A DNA stretch of 34,883 nt, from the NCBI GenBank assembly GCA_017308495.1, contig JAFKES010000085.1:1-34883 (forward strand), given 5' to 3'. Both the position numbers and the translations under genes were made by a program. This DNA comes from Afipia sp. (GTDB lineage Bacteria; Pseudomonadota; Alphaproteobacteria; Rhizobiales; Xanthobacteraceae). Below the pieces are notes generated by a model that saw nothing but the letters and a program-made list of their open reading frames with translations, did not search any database and was not told the DNA's origin. Within the stretch, counting starts at the first letter, position 1. Every line of letters begins with the position of its first letter. This document shows, piece by piece, positions 10,405-18,635 of the stretch.

Positions 10405-11169
10405 TCAGACGTGCTGGCCGCCGTTGATGTGAATTTCCGCGCCGTTCACGTAGGAACTGGTTTCCGTGCACAGCACGTAGATGATTTTCGCCACTTCGTC
10501 CGGCGTGCCGAGACGGCGCAGCGGAATCTGCTCATCGACAATCTTGTCGGTGCCGGGCGACAGGATCGAGGTATCGATCTCGCCGGGCGCGATGGCGTTG
10601 ACGCGCACGCCGACGCGGCCGAAGTCCGTCGCCATCTCCCGCGTCAGCGCCGCCAGCGCCGCCTTCGAGGTGGCGTAGGCCGCCCCGGCGAACGGATGCA
10701 CCCGCGAGCCCGCGATCGAGGTGACGTTCACCACCGATCCCTTCGCCGTCTTGAGCTCCTCGATCAGCCCGCGCGCAAGCATCACCGGCGCGAAGAAGTT
10801 GACGCGAAAGACATGGCTCCAGACATCGACCTCTGTGTCGATCGAGCCGAGCCGACTGCCGCCCGGCCCCTTCGGCGAAATCGCCGCGTTGTTCACCAGC
10901 GCATGCAGCATGCCGCCATGCAGCCGCTCGCGGATCACGTCGATGGCCCGCAAGGTGTCGTCGTGATCGGCGAGATCGACCTGGATGTGATCCTCCGGGC
11001 CGGCGTCCCATGGGCATTGCTCGGGGAAGGGATGGCGCGAGCAGGTGATCACCCGCCAGCCGGCGCTGGAAAAGCGGATCACGGTGGCGTGGCCGATGCC
11101 GCGGCTGGCGCCGGTCAGCAGCAGCGTGCGCTTGGGCGTGTTGGGATCGGTGACAGCGGAGTTCGGCAT
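10405..11169 (-). CDS. short-chain dehydrogenase/reductase (SDR)
   Basis: This 254-residue classical SDR uses NAD(P)H. The cofactor motif is TGASRGIG (near residue 20), the NNAA motif is present (LVNNAAISP), and the catalytic tetrad region reads VTSIAG...YATSKAALA. The C-terminal PG-x-I-x-T segment is AIAPGEIDTSI, and the end is INGGQHV. The substrate cannot be deduced. A longer open frame upstream to 11388 runs antisense-like through pdxH and has no SDR content, so ATG 11169 (MPNSAVTD) is chosen. It lies 43 bases downstream of pdxH on the same strand and is probably co-transcribed with it. It is likely cytoplasmic. Confidence 0.88.
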   Translation of the reverse strand: MPNSAVTDPNTPKRTLLLTGASRGIGHATVIRFSSAGWRVITCSRHPFPEQCPWDAGPEDHIQVDLADHDDTLRAIDVIRERLHGGMLHALVNNAAISPKGPGGSRLGSIDTEVDVWSHVFRVNFFAPVMLARGLIEELKTAKGSVVNVTSIAGSRVHPFAGAAYATSKAALAALTREMATDFGRVGVRVNAIAPGEIDTSILSPGTDKIVDEQIPLRRLGTPDEVAKIIYVLCTETSSYVNGAEIHINGGQHV

Positions 11170-11212
11170 GGAATGGGGTCTCGGCTTCGGCGTGAGGTCG
11201 GTCGGCGGTCGA

Positions 11213-11854
11213 TCAGGGATAGAGCCGCGTCTTGGTCCAGACCGCGTCCGGGGCGGAGCGGCTGAACTGGATGCGGTCGTGCAGGCGGAACGGGCGGTCG
11301 TGCCAGAACTCGAAGGTCTGCGGCGTGATGCGCCAGCCGTTCCAGCCGGGCGGGCGGGGCACCTCGCCGATGGCGTATTTGGCGGCATTGAGCGCGATCG
11401 CCTTCTCGAACGCCATCCGGCTCTCCAGCGGCTGCGACTGCCGGCTGGCCCAGGCGCCGATCTGCGCCTGCTTCGGCCGGCTGGCGAAATAGGCGTCGGC
11501 CTCGGCGTCGGTCACCCGGCTGACGGGACCGCGGACGCGGACCTGCCGGCGCAGCGATTTCCAGTGGAACAGCAGCGCCGCCTTGGGATTGGCGGTGAGC
11601 TCCCGGCCCTTGGCGCTGTCGGTGTGGCTGTAGAACACGAAGCCGTCGGCGTCATAGCCCTTGAGCAGCACCATGCGCACGTCCGGCAGGCCGTCTTTGT
11701 CCACGGTGGCCAGCGCCATGGCGTTGGGATCGTTGGGTTCGGAGCGCGTGGCCTCGGTGAGCCATGCGGCAAAAAGCGCGAACGGTTCCTGCGCGGCGGT
11801 GAAATCACCGGAAATTAACTCACCTGGGGTTTTGATGGCATCAGGACTGGTCAT
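11213..11854 (-). CDS. pdxH: pyridoxamine 5'-phosphate oxidase
   Basis: This 213-residue FMN enzyme makes pyridoxal 5'-phosphate from pyridoxamine or pyridoxine phosphate, the last step of B6 synthesis and salvage. Recognisable family segments are [76 protein letters not shown] and the C-terminal [13 protein letters not shown] with final RLYP. The length matches the family. It has its own start at ATG 11854 and diverges from the RT0821-type lipoprotein gene. An intervening perfect palindrome contains CTATAT on both strands. Confidence 0.95.
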   Translation of the reverse strand: MTSPDAIKTPGELISGDFTAAQEPFALFAAWLTEATRSEPNDPNAMALATVDKDGLPDVRMVLLKGYDADGFVFYSHTDSAKGRELTANPKAALLFHWKSLRRQVRVRGPVSRVTDAEADAYFASRPKQAQIGAWASRQSQPLESRMAFEKAIALNAAKYAIGEVPRPPGWNGWRITPQTFEFWHDRPFRLHDRIQFSRSAPDAVWTKTRLYP

Positions 11855-11869
11855 GTCTGGAGTATCCGG

Positions 11870-12400
11870 TTGCGTAAGCTGGCGCCGTTCAGTGCCACAT
11901 CTGTCGTCGAGCGTTCCCTATATAGGGTAAGCGGCGGCCGCGGCCTATCGCCGATCGGGCGGTGGATGGCTGCGCTGGCGGTATTGTCGGTGGCGCTGCC
12001 GGCGGGCGGCTGCAGCTACCGGCTAGGGACCATGGCCGCCAAGGAAACCCCGCGAGACGATCCGGCGGATGTCACCGGCTCGATCCAGCCGGTGGCGCGG
12101 TCCCATGACGACACCAATCTGACCGAGGCCGATCTGGCGCTGGCCCGCAACGCCGCCTCCGACGTGCTGACCCGCGGCCAGAAGGACGCCAGCCAGCCCT
12201 GGGAAAATCCGGAGACCGGCGCGCGCGGCTCGGTGACGCCGCTGGCCTCGACTTACACCAATGAGGGCCGGACCTGCCGGGATTTCCTTGCCAGTTACGT
12301 GCGCGGCAGCAACGAGGGCTGGCTGCAGGGCGAAGCCTGCCGGGACGGCCAGGGCGACGCCTGGCAGATCCGCGCCATGAAGCCCTGGAAGCGCAGTTGA
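11870..12400 (+). CDS. RT0821/Lpp0805-type surface lipoprotein
   Basis: The protein has a lipoprotein-like signal ([14 protein letters not shown]) and an acidic middle region. The C-terminal domain reads [30 protein letters not shown]...[23 protein letters not shown], which I recognise as the RT0821/Lpp0805 (rickettsial 17-kDa-antigen-like) domain. Function is unknown; an outer-membrane location is inferred. The start is unsettled. TTG 11870 has GGAG 8 bases before it and supplies a basic N region, but lies only 15 bases from the divergent pdxH start. ATG 11966 gives a 144-residue protein with a short signal and leaves room for a promoter around the palindrome at 11916. Only these two starts were weighed. 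Confidence 0.75.
   Translation: MRKLAPFSATSVVERSLYRVSGGRGLSPIGRWMAALAVLSVALPAGGCSYRLGTMAAKETPRDDPADVTGSIQPVARSHDDTNLTEADLALARNAASDVLTRGQKDASQPWENPETGARGSVTPLASTYTNEGRTCRDFLASYVRGSNEGWLQGEACRDGQGDAWQIRAMKPWKRS
11916..11927. promoter_or_regulatory. 12-bp palindrome CCCTATATAGGG between divergent pdxH and lipoprotein genes
   Basis: The sequence is perfectly self-complementary and contains CTATAT, the usual alphaproteobacterial sigma-70 -10 box, on both strands. It lies 62 bases from the pdxH ATG and 39 bases before the alternative lipoprotein ATG at 11966. A good -35 was not found at 16-18 bases on either side, so the promoter role is tentative. Confidence 0.4.
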
Positions 12401-12404
12401 CAGT

Positions 12405-12433
12405 CGCGCCGGAGCGGCGCGGCTCGCGGTTTT
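12405..12433 (+). terminator. weak hairpin terminator after the lipoprotein gene
   Basis: CGCGCCG (12405-12411) pairs with CGGCGCG (12415-12421) around GAG, directly after the lipoprotein stop. TTTT follows only after an 8-base gap (12430-12433), so intrinsic termination would be weak. Confidence 0.35.
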
Positions 12434-12548
12434 GACACGAACGTGGCCGGGACCCGTTGCGGGGAGGCCACGAAAGCCCCAAATATGGCCCCAAGGGCTG
12501 TCCGGCCCATCATAAGTTTCAGTCGAAATTCCAATGGAGAGATCACGA

Positions 12549-13553
12549 ATGCGCGACCCCTATGAGGTCCTGGGGGTGCAGCGGGGTGCCAACGCTGCGG
12601 CGATCAAGAGCGCCTTCCGCAAGCTCGCCAAGAAGCACCACCCCGATGCCAACAAGGGCGACCCCAAGGCGGCCGAGCGGTTCGCCGAACTGAACACGGC
12701 CAACGAAATCCTCGGCGACGAGGACAAGCGCAAGCAGTTCGACCGCGGCGAGATCGACGCCGAGGGCAAGCCCCGCTTCCAGGGTTTCGAGGGCGCGGGC
12801 TTTCCCGGCGGAGGCGGCGGCGCGCATCGCGCCGGGCCCGGCGGCTTTGAATATTCGTTCCGCACCGGCGGCGGTCCGGGTGCGGGCGGCTTCGCCGGCG
12901 GCGGGGGTGGCGGCGGTTTCGAGGATATTCTCAAGGGCATGTTCGGCGGCGCCGGCGGCCCCGGCATGGGCCGGGCCGGCGCGGGGGCTTTCGAGCACGA
13001 GATGCCGTTTGTGGCCGACCTCGATCTCAACGTCAGCATGACCGTGACGCTGGAGGAGGCCGTCAACGGCGCGACGCGCCGGGTGCGCCTGCCCACCGGC
13101 AAGGAGCTGAATGTCAGGATTCCGGCGGGTGTCGAGGCCGGCCAGCAGATCCGGCTCAAGGGGCAGGGCGAGACCGCCCCGGGCCACCGCCCGGGCGACG
13201 TGCTCATCACTGTGAACATCGCACCGCATCCCCATTTCAAGGTGGACGGCAACGACCTGCGGCTCGAGCTGCCGATCACGCTGTATGAAGCCGTGCTCGG
13301 GGCCAAGGTGCGGGTGCCGACGCTGGATGGCGCGGTGCAGCTGTCAATTCCGAAGAACACCTCGTCCGGCCGCACCTTCCGGCTCAAGGGCAAGGGACTG
13401 CCGATCAAGAACGCCGGCACCCCCGGCGCGACCGGCGACTTGTTCGCCACCACGCGCATCATGCTGCCCGACGGCCACGACGCCGAGCTCGAGGCGCTGA
13501 TGGAGAAATGGCGCGACCAGCATCCCTACAATCCGCGCAAGGATCTGGGCTGA
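12549..13553 (+). CDS. DnaJ C-terminal domain co-chaperone (CbpA-like, type II J protein)
   Basis: This 334-residue cytoplasmic protein has an N-terminal J domain (residues 1-65) with the Hsp70-stimulating HPD at 31-33. A glycine-rich linker (about 75-145) and the two-barrel DnaJ_C substrate-binding region (about 150-325) follow, with VRIPAGVEAGQQIRLKGQG and GDVLITVNIAPHPHFKVDGNDLRLELPITLYEAVLGA. There is no CxxCxGxG zinc finger, so it is a CbpA/DjlA-like helper of DnaK rather than the canonical DnaJ. GGAGAG lies 8 bases before ATG 12549, which is preferred over the in-frame ATG 12534. A hairpin terminator follows 50 bases after the stop. Confidence 0.92.
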   Translation: MRDPYEVLGVQRGANAAAIKSAFRKLAKKHHPDANKGDPKAAERFAELNTANEILGDEDKRKQFDRGEIDAEGKPRFQGFEGAGFPGGGGGAHRAGPGGFEYSFRTGGGPGAGGFAGGGGGGGFEDILKGMFGGAGGPGMGRAGAGAFEHEMPFVADLDLNVSMTVTLEEAVNGATRRVRLPTGKELNVRIPAGVEAGQQIRLKGQGETAPGHRPGDVLITVNIAPHPHFKVDGNDLRLELPITLYEAVLGAKVRVPTLDGAVQLSIPKNTSSGRTFRLKGKGLPIKNAGTPGATGDLFATTRIMLPDGHDAELEALMEKWRDQHPYNPRKDLG

Positions 13554-13599
13554 CCACAATCCTGGCTCGACGGACCGATCCGTGGTGACCGGGCACAGC

Positions 13600-13629
13600 C
13601 GAAAGCCGCTTCAATCAGAGCGGCTTTCG
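13600..13629. terminator. hairpin terminator after the DnaJ-type gene
   Basis: CGAAAGCCGCT (13600-13610) and AGCGGCTTTCG (13619-13629) form a perfect 11-bp stem with an 8-base loop. It lies between the plus-strand DnaJ-type stop and the minus-strand desuccinylase-like stop. The short U run is inside the stem, so it could work in either direction. Confidence 0.65.
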
Positions 13630-13701
13630 TCCCATCGACGCGCAGCGATCGCAACCCTGGAAGAGAACGCGCAATTGCAGGCTCGCGCCGGCAAAGGCGG
13701 G

Positions 13702-14910
13702 CTACTCTTGGTAAGTCTCGTCGTCCTCGGGACCTGCCTTCTCGACCAGGATGAATGCCAGATTGTCTCCGGGTTCGGCCATCGCGTCGGAACGTCGGCC
13801 CGCCACCTCTCCAGCCACGGGGCTGATATACTCCGCGACCACTGCGCCGAAGTTGTCGCGCTGGATCGCCACCTTCTGCCCGGCCGTGACCTTGTCGTTG
13901 AGCTTGACCAGATGCTCGACGAACCCACCCTGAGTTGCGGCGATCGGCGCTGCGCCACGGCCGATAAAGACAGGCACATCCTTGCCGGTACGCCCCATCG
14001 GCCCGGCCACGATGCCGTAATGCTTGAGCACATTCATCGTGCCTTCCACGAACAGCGCGATCATCGGGAGGTCGAGCACGCGCGCGGCGCCGATCTCCGG
14101 GCAAATTGCCGGAATGCCCGCGGCGAGAAGCGTGTTGTGCAGCGTGGTGGGATAGGCGCGTTTCGGCATGTCGAAGATCTGGCCGACCGGATAGAGATCG
14201 GCCATCGCCTTGACCTCCGGCACATCCAGGCTGGCAATATTGAAGGCGCTGACTTCGAAGCCGGTCGTTCCGGTATGAAAGTCGATCGCGGCGTCGGCGT
14301 TGGGCCGCAGCAGCCGGTTGAACACCAGCGCGGCGTGCCGGCTGGGCGCGGTGCCGTTCTCGTTCCCGGGCCATACCCGGTTCATATCGATCAGATCGAT
14401 GTTTCTGCTCCAATTGGGCCATTTGCGCTGCATGATTTCCATGGCCGGGCGCGATATGTCCGTGACCGCCAGCACCGTGCCCGACATCTGCGCCGGATTG
14501 AGCCGGTTCATCACGGTCATGACCGTATGCACCGAACTCATCTCGTCGCCATGCACGCCGCTGGTGAGGACGACGCGCTTGCCCGGCTTCGCACCTCTGG
14601 CGACGATCAACGAAACGTACCAGTGCTGCCCCGCGCGTATCTGCACGCCCTGGAAATACAGCAGATGTTTCTTGCCGGGTTCCAGATCGTTGACGTCAAG
14701 CGCGCTGACGACTTTCTTTCCCTGAATGACTTCCCCGGTATAGACGGTTCCCTGAGACGCACCGGTCGCGCCGCCCGGCGAGACGCTCTTTGAGTCCTGA
14801 GCAAGGGCCGGACCGGAACTGGCCGCAAACGCGGTCGCGGCTCCGACCGTGGCAATGGAGGCCGTGATCAGATGACGGCGGTCGATGCCTGTTGTGGGTT
14901 GATCCGACAT
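13702..14910 (-). CDS. exported succinylglutamate desuccinylase / aspartoacylase-family protein
   Basis: This 402-residue zinc carboxypeptidase-like enzyme has the AstE/AspA metal site: SGVHGDEMSS (H120, E123) and DFHTG (H212), with NRVWPG between them. The N terminus has a Tat-type signal, R11-R12 (DRRHLI) then an alanine-rich hydrophobic run and a PALA-Q cleavage site near residue 37. It is therefore predicted to work in the periplasm, although the classic AstE and AspA enzymes are cytosolic. The substrate is unknown; an acyl-amino-acid or a related amide is possible. GGAGG lies 9 bases before the ATG. The 194-base gap to the upstream hydrolase gene shows no clear gene or RNA, and co-transcription is possible. 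Confidence 0.83.
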   Translation of the reverse strand: MSDQPTTGIDRRHLITASIATVGAATAFAASSGPALAQDSKSVSPGGATGASQGTVYTGEVIQGKKVVSALDVNDLEPGKKHLLYFQGVQIRAGQHWYVSLIVARGAKPGKRVVLTSGVHGDEMSSVHTVMTVMNRLNPAQMSGTVLAVTDISRPAMEIMQRKWPNWSRNIDLIDMNRVWPGNENGTAPSRHAALVFNRLLRPNADAAIDFHTGTTGFEVSAFNIASLDVPEVKAMADLYPVGQIFDMPKRAYPTTLHNTLLAAGIPAICPEIGAARVLDLPMIALFVEGTMNVLKHYGIVAGPMGRTGKDVPVFIGRGAAPIAATQGGFVEHLVKLNDKVTAGQKVAIQRDNFGAVVAEYISPVAGEVAGRRSDAMAEPGDNLAFILVEKAGPEDDETYQE

Positions 14911-15104
14911 GATGGAGCCTCCGTTATTGAGAGAGATGTTTGCGCCGACGTCGCGTGCATCCGTTAGCAGGACCCCACCCGGTCTCGAGGCTATGGATAT
15001 GCTGCCGGACTGGCAAGCCGGACTGCTTGTCCCACCTCAACCCGAACCGTTCCAACGGCGCGCTGTTCGTGACGCGGATCAGGTTCGCGGTTATCTGAGA
15101 AAGT

Positions 15105-15917
15105 TCATTCCAGTTCGCCGGCGAAGGCATCGAGCAGCGCGTTGAAACGCTCCGGCTGTTCCCATTGCGGCGCGTGGCCGGCATCGTCGATGACCTGGAC
15201 CGCGCCGCGCCACAGCGTCGGCATGGTCAGCGTCTTGAAATAGTCGAGGCTGACGAGTTGTTCGTCCGCGCCGTGCAGCACCGCCAGTGGCTGCGTCAGT
15301 GCCGCCACGATCCTGACCTCGTCGCGAAACGGCTCTCCCTCGGGGTTTATGAGTTGCGCCCGGGCGCGGCCGTCGGTGCGCAGCATGTCTTCGATGAAGA
15401 ACGGCGCGATGTCCGTAAATCCCGGTTTGAACGAGGCCGCGACAAAGGCCGGCGCATCGTCCGCCGGGATCGTTTCGGCGAAGGTGAAGCGCATCGCCGG
15501 ATGGGCGAGGAATGCGCCCTCGATCATGGGTGGAAACGGCAGCGGCGGGGTGCCGAAGATGCAGAAGCCCGCCGCCTTCGGCAACTCGGCCGAGGCTTCC
15601 AGCACGGCATGGCCGCCGAGGCTCCAGCCGATGAAAAGTCCATGGTCGACGCCGAGCTGTCGTGCCACCTCGGCGATCATGCGCCCGTAGGGCGCGATGC
15701 CGTAATGCACGGGGCGCGCGGCATTGGCGGATTGTCCGTGGCCGGGAAGATCGATGGCGATCAGCCGGCGCTTGTCGCCGAGCGGGCTGTTCAATTGCCG
15801 CCCGAAAGCGCGCGACGACGCCGAGTTGCCGTGAATCATCACCAGCGGCAGACCGCGTCCTCCCGATTGATGAACGGCGATGTTTCCGCTGGCGCAGCGG
15901 ATGATGCTGGTGGTCAT
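15105..15917 (-). CDS. alpha/beta hydrolase
   Basis: This 270-residue single-domain alpha/beta hydrolase has the oxyanion motif HGNSASS, nucleophile elbow GWSLGG, acid region HGADEQLV and catalytic histidine in GHAPQWEQPERF. The layout is typical of esterases, haloperoxidase-like and C-C bond hydrolases; the substrate cannot be inferred. Its ATG is preceded by GGAGAG at a 6-base spacing, and this Shine-Dalgarno is buried in the 3' arm of a perfect 11-bp hairpin. It lies downstream of ilvD on the same strand (75-base gap) and is probably in its transcript. The protein should be cytoplasmic because no signal peptide is visible. Confidence 0.85.
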   Translation of the reverse strand: MTTSIIRCASGNIAVHQSGGRGLPLVMIHGNSASSRAFGRQLNSPLGDKRRLIAIDLPGHGQSANAARPVHYGIAPYGRMIAEVARQLGVDHGLFIGWSLGGHAVLEASAELPKAAGFCIFGTPPLPFPPMIEGAFLAHPAMRFTFAETIPADDAPAFVAASFKPGFTDIAPFFIEDMLRTDGRARAQLINPEGEPFRDEVRIVAALTQPLAVLHGADEQLVSLDYFKTLTMPTLWRGAVQVIDDAGHAPQWEQPERFNALLDAFAGELE

Positions 15918-15920
15918 GCC

Positions 15921-15950
15921 AATCTCTCCGTCACTCGTAACGGAGAGATT
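15921..15950 (-). promoter_or_regulatory. hairpin sequestering the ribosome binding site of the alpha/beta hydrolase gene
   Basis: On the minus strand, AATCTCTCCGT (from 15950) pairs perfectly with ACGGAGAGATT (ending at 15921) around an 8-base loop. The 3' arm contains GGAGAG, the only good Shine-Dalgarno for the hydrolase ATG at 15917, six bases away. It also lies just after the ilvD stop. There is no U tract, so translational masking or mRNA processing is more likely than termination. Confidence 0.6.
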
Positions 15951-15992
15951 CGCTCAGGCGCGCAGAAAACGGAAGGGCATTTCTGCCCTGGC

Positions 15993-17837
15993 TCAGTCCT
16001 TGATCACGCGCACCGCGCCGCGCGCGGCGCTGGTGGCGAGCGCCGCATAGGCCTTGAGCGCGGTGGTGACCTTGCGGGTGCGCGGCTTCTCGGGCTTCCA
16101 TGCCGCCTCGCCGCGCTCTTCCATGGCTTCGCGGCGCCGCGCCAGTTCGGCATCGTCGACCGCGACGTTGATCGCGCGGTTGGGGATGTCGATCCGGATG
16201 ATGTCGCCTTCGTTGACGAGGCCGATCGCGCCGCCTTCCGCCGCTTCCGGCGAGATGTGGCCGATCGACAGACCGGATGAGCCGCCTGAGAAGCGGCCGT
16301 CGGTGATCAGCGCGCAGGCTTTGCCGAGGCCCTTCGATTTCAGATAGCTGGTCGGATACAGCATCTCCTGCATGCCGGGGCCGCCGCGCGGGCCCTCGTA
16401 GCGGATCAGCACCACGTCGCCCGGCTTGATCTTGCCGCCGAGGATGCCTTCCACGGCCGCGTCCTGGCTCTCGAAGATCCGCGCCGGACCCTCGAATTTC
16501 AGGATGCTGCTGTCCACGCCCGCCGTCTTCACGATGCAGCCGTCGAGGGCGATGTTGCCGAACAGCACCGCGAGACCGCCGTCCTTCGAGAACGCATGTT
16601 CGACATTGCGGATCACGCCGCCGGCGCGGTCGGTGTCCAGGTCCTCGAAGCGGCGGTCCTGGCTGAACGCCACCTGGCTCGGCACGCCGCCGGGCGCGGC
16701 CTTGAAGAAGGTGCGGACGCTGTCGCTCTTGGTGCGCATCACGTCGAAGCGATCCAGCGCGTCCTTCAGCGTGGCGCTGTGGACGCTCGGCAGATCGTTG
16801 TGGATCAGGCCGCCGCGGTCGAGTTCGCCGAGGATCGCCATGATGCCGCCGGCGCGATGGACGTCCTCCAGATGTACGTCGGCGACCGAGGGCGCGACCT
16901 TGCACAGCACCGGCACGTGGCGCGACAGCCGGTCGATGTCGGCCATGGTGAACGGCACCTCGCCTTCATGGGCGGCGGCGAGCAGATGCAGCACCGTGTT
17001 GGTGGAGCCGCCCATCGAGATGTCGAGGGTCATGGCGTTCTCGAACGCCTTGAAGCCGGCGATGGTGCGCGGCAGCACCGTCTCGTCGTTCTGCTCGTAA
17101 TAGCGCCGCGCCAGATCGACGATCAGATGGCCGGCCTCGACGAACAGGCCCTTGCGGTCGGCATGGGTGGCGAGCACCGAGCCGTTGCCCGGCAGCGCGA
17201 GGCCGAGCGCCTCGGTGAGGCAGTTCATCGAGTTGGCGGTGAACATGCCCGAGCACGAGCCGCAGGTCGGACAGGCGGAGCGCTCGATCTCTTCGACCTC
17301 GGCGTCGGTCACGGTGTCGTCGGCGGCGGCGATCATGGCGTCGATCAGGTCCACGGACTGAACCTTGCCGCGCAGGTTGACCTTGCCGGACTCCATCGGG
17401 CCGCCGGAGACGAACACCACCGGGATGTTGAGGCGCATCGCCGCCATCAGCATGCCGGGAGTGATCTTGTCGCAGTTGGAGATGCACACCATGGCGTCGG
17501 CGCAATGGGCGTTGACCATGTATTCGACGCTATCGGCGATCAGTTCGCGCGAGGGCAGGCTGTAGAGCATGCCGTCGTGACCCATGGCGATGCCGTCGTC
17601 CACCGCGATGGTGTTGAATTCCTTGGCGACGCCGCCGGCCTTCTCGACCTCGCGGGCGACGAGCTGGCCGAGGTCCTTGAGGTGCACATGGCCCGGCACG
17701 AACTGGGTGAAGGAATTGACGATGGCGATGATCGGCTTGCCGAAATCCTCGTTCTTCATGCCCGTGGCGCGCCACAGACCGCGGGCGCCGGCCATGTTGC
17801 GGCCGTGGGTGGAGGTTCGGGAGCGATAGGCGGGCAT
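15993..17837 (-). CDS. ilvD: dihydroxy-acid dehydratase
   Basis: This 614-residue enzyme dehydrates 2,3-dihydroxyisovalerate and 2,3-dihydroxy-3-methylvalerate in the synthesis of valine, isoleucine and leucine. The iron-sulphur and Mg2+ site motifs are CDKITPG (122-128) and [17 protein letters not shown] (from 189), and the C-terminal half contains the expected [10 protein letters not shown] and GRFSGGSSG. The length matches the long, E. coli-like form. AAGGA lies 6 bases before the ATG, and CTATAT is found about 35 bases upstream. A hairpin and a hydrolase gene follow on the same strand. Misidentification with Edd (6-phosphogluconate dehydratase) is unlikely, given the [10 protein letters not shown] and CDKITPG sequence. 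Confidence 0.97.
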   Translation of the reverse strand: MPAYRSRTSTHGRNMAGARGLWRATGMKNEDFGKPIIAIVNSFTQFVPGHVHLKDLGQLVAREVEKAGGVAKEFNTIAVDDGIAMGHDGMLYSLPSRELIADSVEYMVNAHCADAMVCISNCDKITPGMLMAAMRLNIPVVFVSGGPMESGKVNLRGKVQSVDLIDAMIAAADDTVTDAEVEEIERSACPTCGSCSGMFTANSMNCLTEALGLALPGNGSVLATHADRKGLFVEAGHLIVDLARRYYEQNDETVLPRTIAGFKAFENAMTLDISMGGSTNTVLHLLAAAHEGEVPFTMADIDRLSRHVPVLCKVAPSVADVHLEDVHRAGGIMAILGELDRGGLIHNDLPSVHSATLKDALDRFDVMRTKSDSVRTFFKAAPGGVPSQVAFSQDRRFEDLDTDRAGGVIRNVEHAFSKDGGLAVLFGNIALDGCIVKTAGVDSSILKFEGPARIFESQDAAVEGILGGKIKPGDVVLIRYEGPRGGPGMQEMLYPTSYLKSKGLGKACALITDGRFSGGSSGLSIGHISPEAAEGGAIGLVNEGDIIRIDIPNRAINVAVDDAELARRREAMEERGEAAWKPEKPRTRKVTTALKAYAALATSAARGAVRVIKD

Positions 17838-17871
17838 GGTCTGTCCTTAAACTTGAGCAATCACGCAGAAT

Positions 17872-17900
17872 ATATAGCGGCCGTCCGGCACTGGATCACG
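17872..17900 (-). promoter_or_regulatory. candidate sigma-70 promoter of ilvD
   Basis: On the minus strand, CGTGAT (-35, four of six to CTTGAC) is followed after 17 bases by CTATAT (-10, exact alphaproteobacterial consensus). The expected transcription start lies about 28 bases before the ilvD ATG, leaving a short leader with AAGGA. No attenuator peptide or T-box is visible. Confidence 0.5.
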
Positions 17901-17984
17901 GTCTTCTAGCACCAAAGCCGCCGAGATAAAGCGCCTGTATGCAGGGGGGCCATGTCGTCCGGCGGATGATGCGGCACAGCATTG

Positions 17985-18368
17985 CTAACCGATCGCCCGG
18001 ATCAGGTGGATCGCCGCGACCAGCGCCGTCACCGAGAGCACCACCGAGGCGACCATATAGGCCGCCGAGGCGGCCAGCTCGCCGCGTTCGATCAGATAGA
18101 AGGCGTCGAGGGAGAAGGTCGAGAACGTCGTGTAGCCGCCGCAGATGCCGACGGTGAGGAACACGCGCGCGGCTTGCGGCAGATCCCATTTCGTCGCGAA
18201 CAGGCCGATAAAGGCTCCGATAAGAAAGGAACCCGTGACGTTGATGAGCAGCGTGCCCCAAGGAAAGGCCATGCCGAACAGCCGGCCGGAGGCGATGCCC
18301 ACGAGGTATCGGGCGACGGAACCGATGGCGCCGCCGAGCGCGACGGCCAGGAGGAGTTGTGGGCTCAT
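17985..18368 (-). CDS. crcB: fluoride channel CrcB/Fluc
   Basis: This 127-residue inner-membrane protein has four hydrophobic segments and the Fluc signatures GGAIGSVARY (12-21), WGTLLINVTGSFLIG (37-51) and GGYTTFSTFS (77-86). The last includes the Na+-site region of dual-topology Fluc dimers, which export fluoride passively. It is full length. The open frame runs further upstream to 18548, but that extension has no family similarity and overlaps the leader; ATG 18368 gives the normal MSPQLL start. The leader of about 250 bases carries a fluoride riboswitch, which independently supports the function. A single copy is seen, so a homodimer is expected. It lies downstream of, and divergent from, the CorC/HlyC-type gene. 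Confidence 0.95.
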   Translation of the reverse strand: MSPQLLLAVALGGAIGSVARYLVGIASGRLFGMAFPWGTLLINVTGSFLIGAFIGLFATKWDLPQAARVFLTVGICGGYTTFSTFSLDAFYLIERGELAASAAYMVASVVLSVTALVAAIHLIRAIG

Positions 18369-18551
18369 CGGCGTCGGCCCCGCAGGACGAGCCGTTCCGC
18401 CCCACCGCTGACGGGCAGCGAAGACGGTAGCGCGATCGGGAATCCGGGCGGAAACAGGAGTGAAGGGGGGAATAGTGAAAGTGGGATTAGAGCTGGAAGT
18501 CTGATCATCGGTCGCCCCATGTGAGAGGCAACGAACCGGCGGACACACGAC

Positions 18552-18581
18552 CTCCCACCGGCGCGTTGCGCCTGGTAGGAG
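18552..18581 (-). promoter_or_regulatory. fluoride riboswitch expression-platform hairpin
   Basis: Read on the minus strand, CTCCTACC (18581-18574) pairs with GGTGGGAG (18559-18552, one U-G pair). The GGCGC/GCGCC stem inside makes about 13 bp with one bulge and an AAC loop. The 5' strand is the same ACUCC used by the aptamer's pseudoknot, so the two structures exclude each other. No U tract follows, so termination may be Rho-dependent. Confidence 0.6.
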
Positions 18582-18624
18582 TTATTGGCCTTGCGGCGGT
18601 TGTCGGGGAACTCCACCCCCATCA
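18573..18624 (-). promoter_or_regulatory. fluoride riboswitch aptamer (crcB RNA motif) upstream of crcB
   Basis: On the minus strand this region folds as the crcB motif. The first stem is GGGG/CCCC, enclosing GUGGAGUU. The linker ACAACC follows, then the second stem GCC/GGC with GCAA tetraloop, then CAAUA, ACUCC and UACC. GGAGUU (18614-18609) pairs with AACUCC (18583-18578) to form the pseudoknot-like long helix. It is oriented with crcB, about 205 bases before its ATG. Compared with the Thermotoga petrophila aptamer as I recall it, AUG is GUG and UGAUG is CAAUA. The changes at positions 6 (A to G) and 38 (U to C) would keep the long-range pair. It belongs to the family of Rfam RF01734 by recognition, not by search. 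Confidence 0.85.
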
Positions 18625-18635
18625 GTTCAGTAGTA

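Noticed and set aside
11170-11388. 73-residue N-terminal extension of the SDR
   Set aside because: It overlaps pdxH in another frame and has no SDR content; the glycine motif sits at the normal distance from ATG 11169.
14911-15104. Possible tRNA, riboswitch or gene remnant between the alpha/beta hydrolase and the desuccinylase-like gene
   Set aside because: A GGTTCGCGG string and small palindromes are present, but no cloverleaf, aptamer core or protein similarity could be built.
18365-18622. Small minus-strand frame reading MGVEFPDNRRKANNSYQ...
   Set aside because: It translates the riboswitch itself; the RNA fold explains the sequence and there is no protein evidence.
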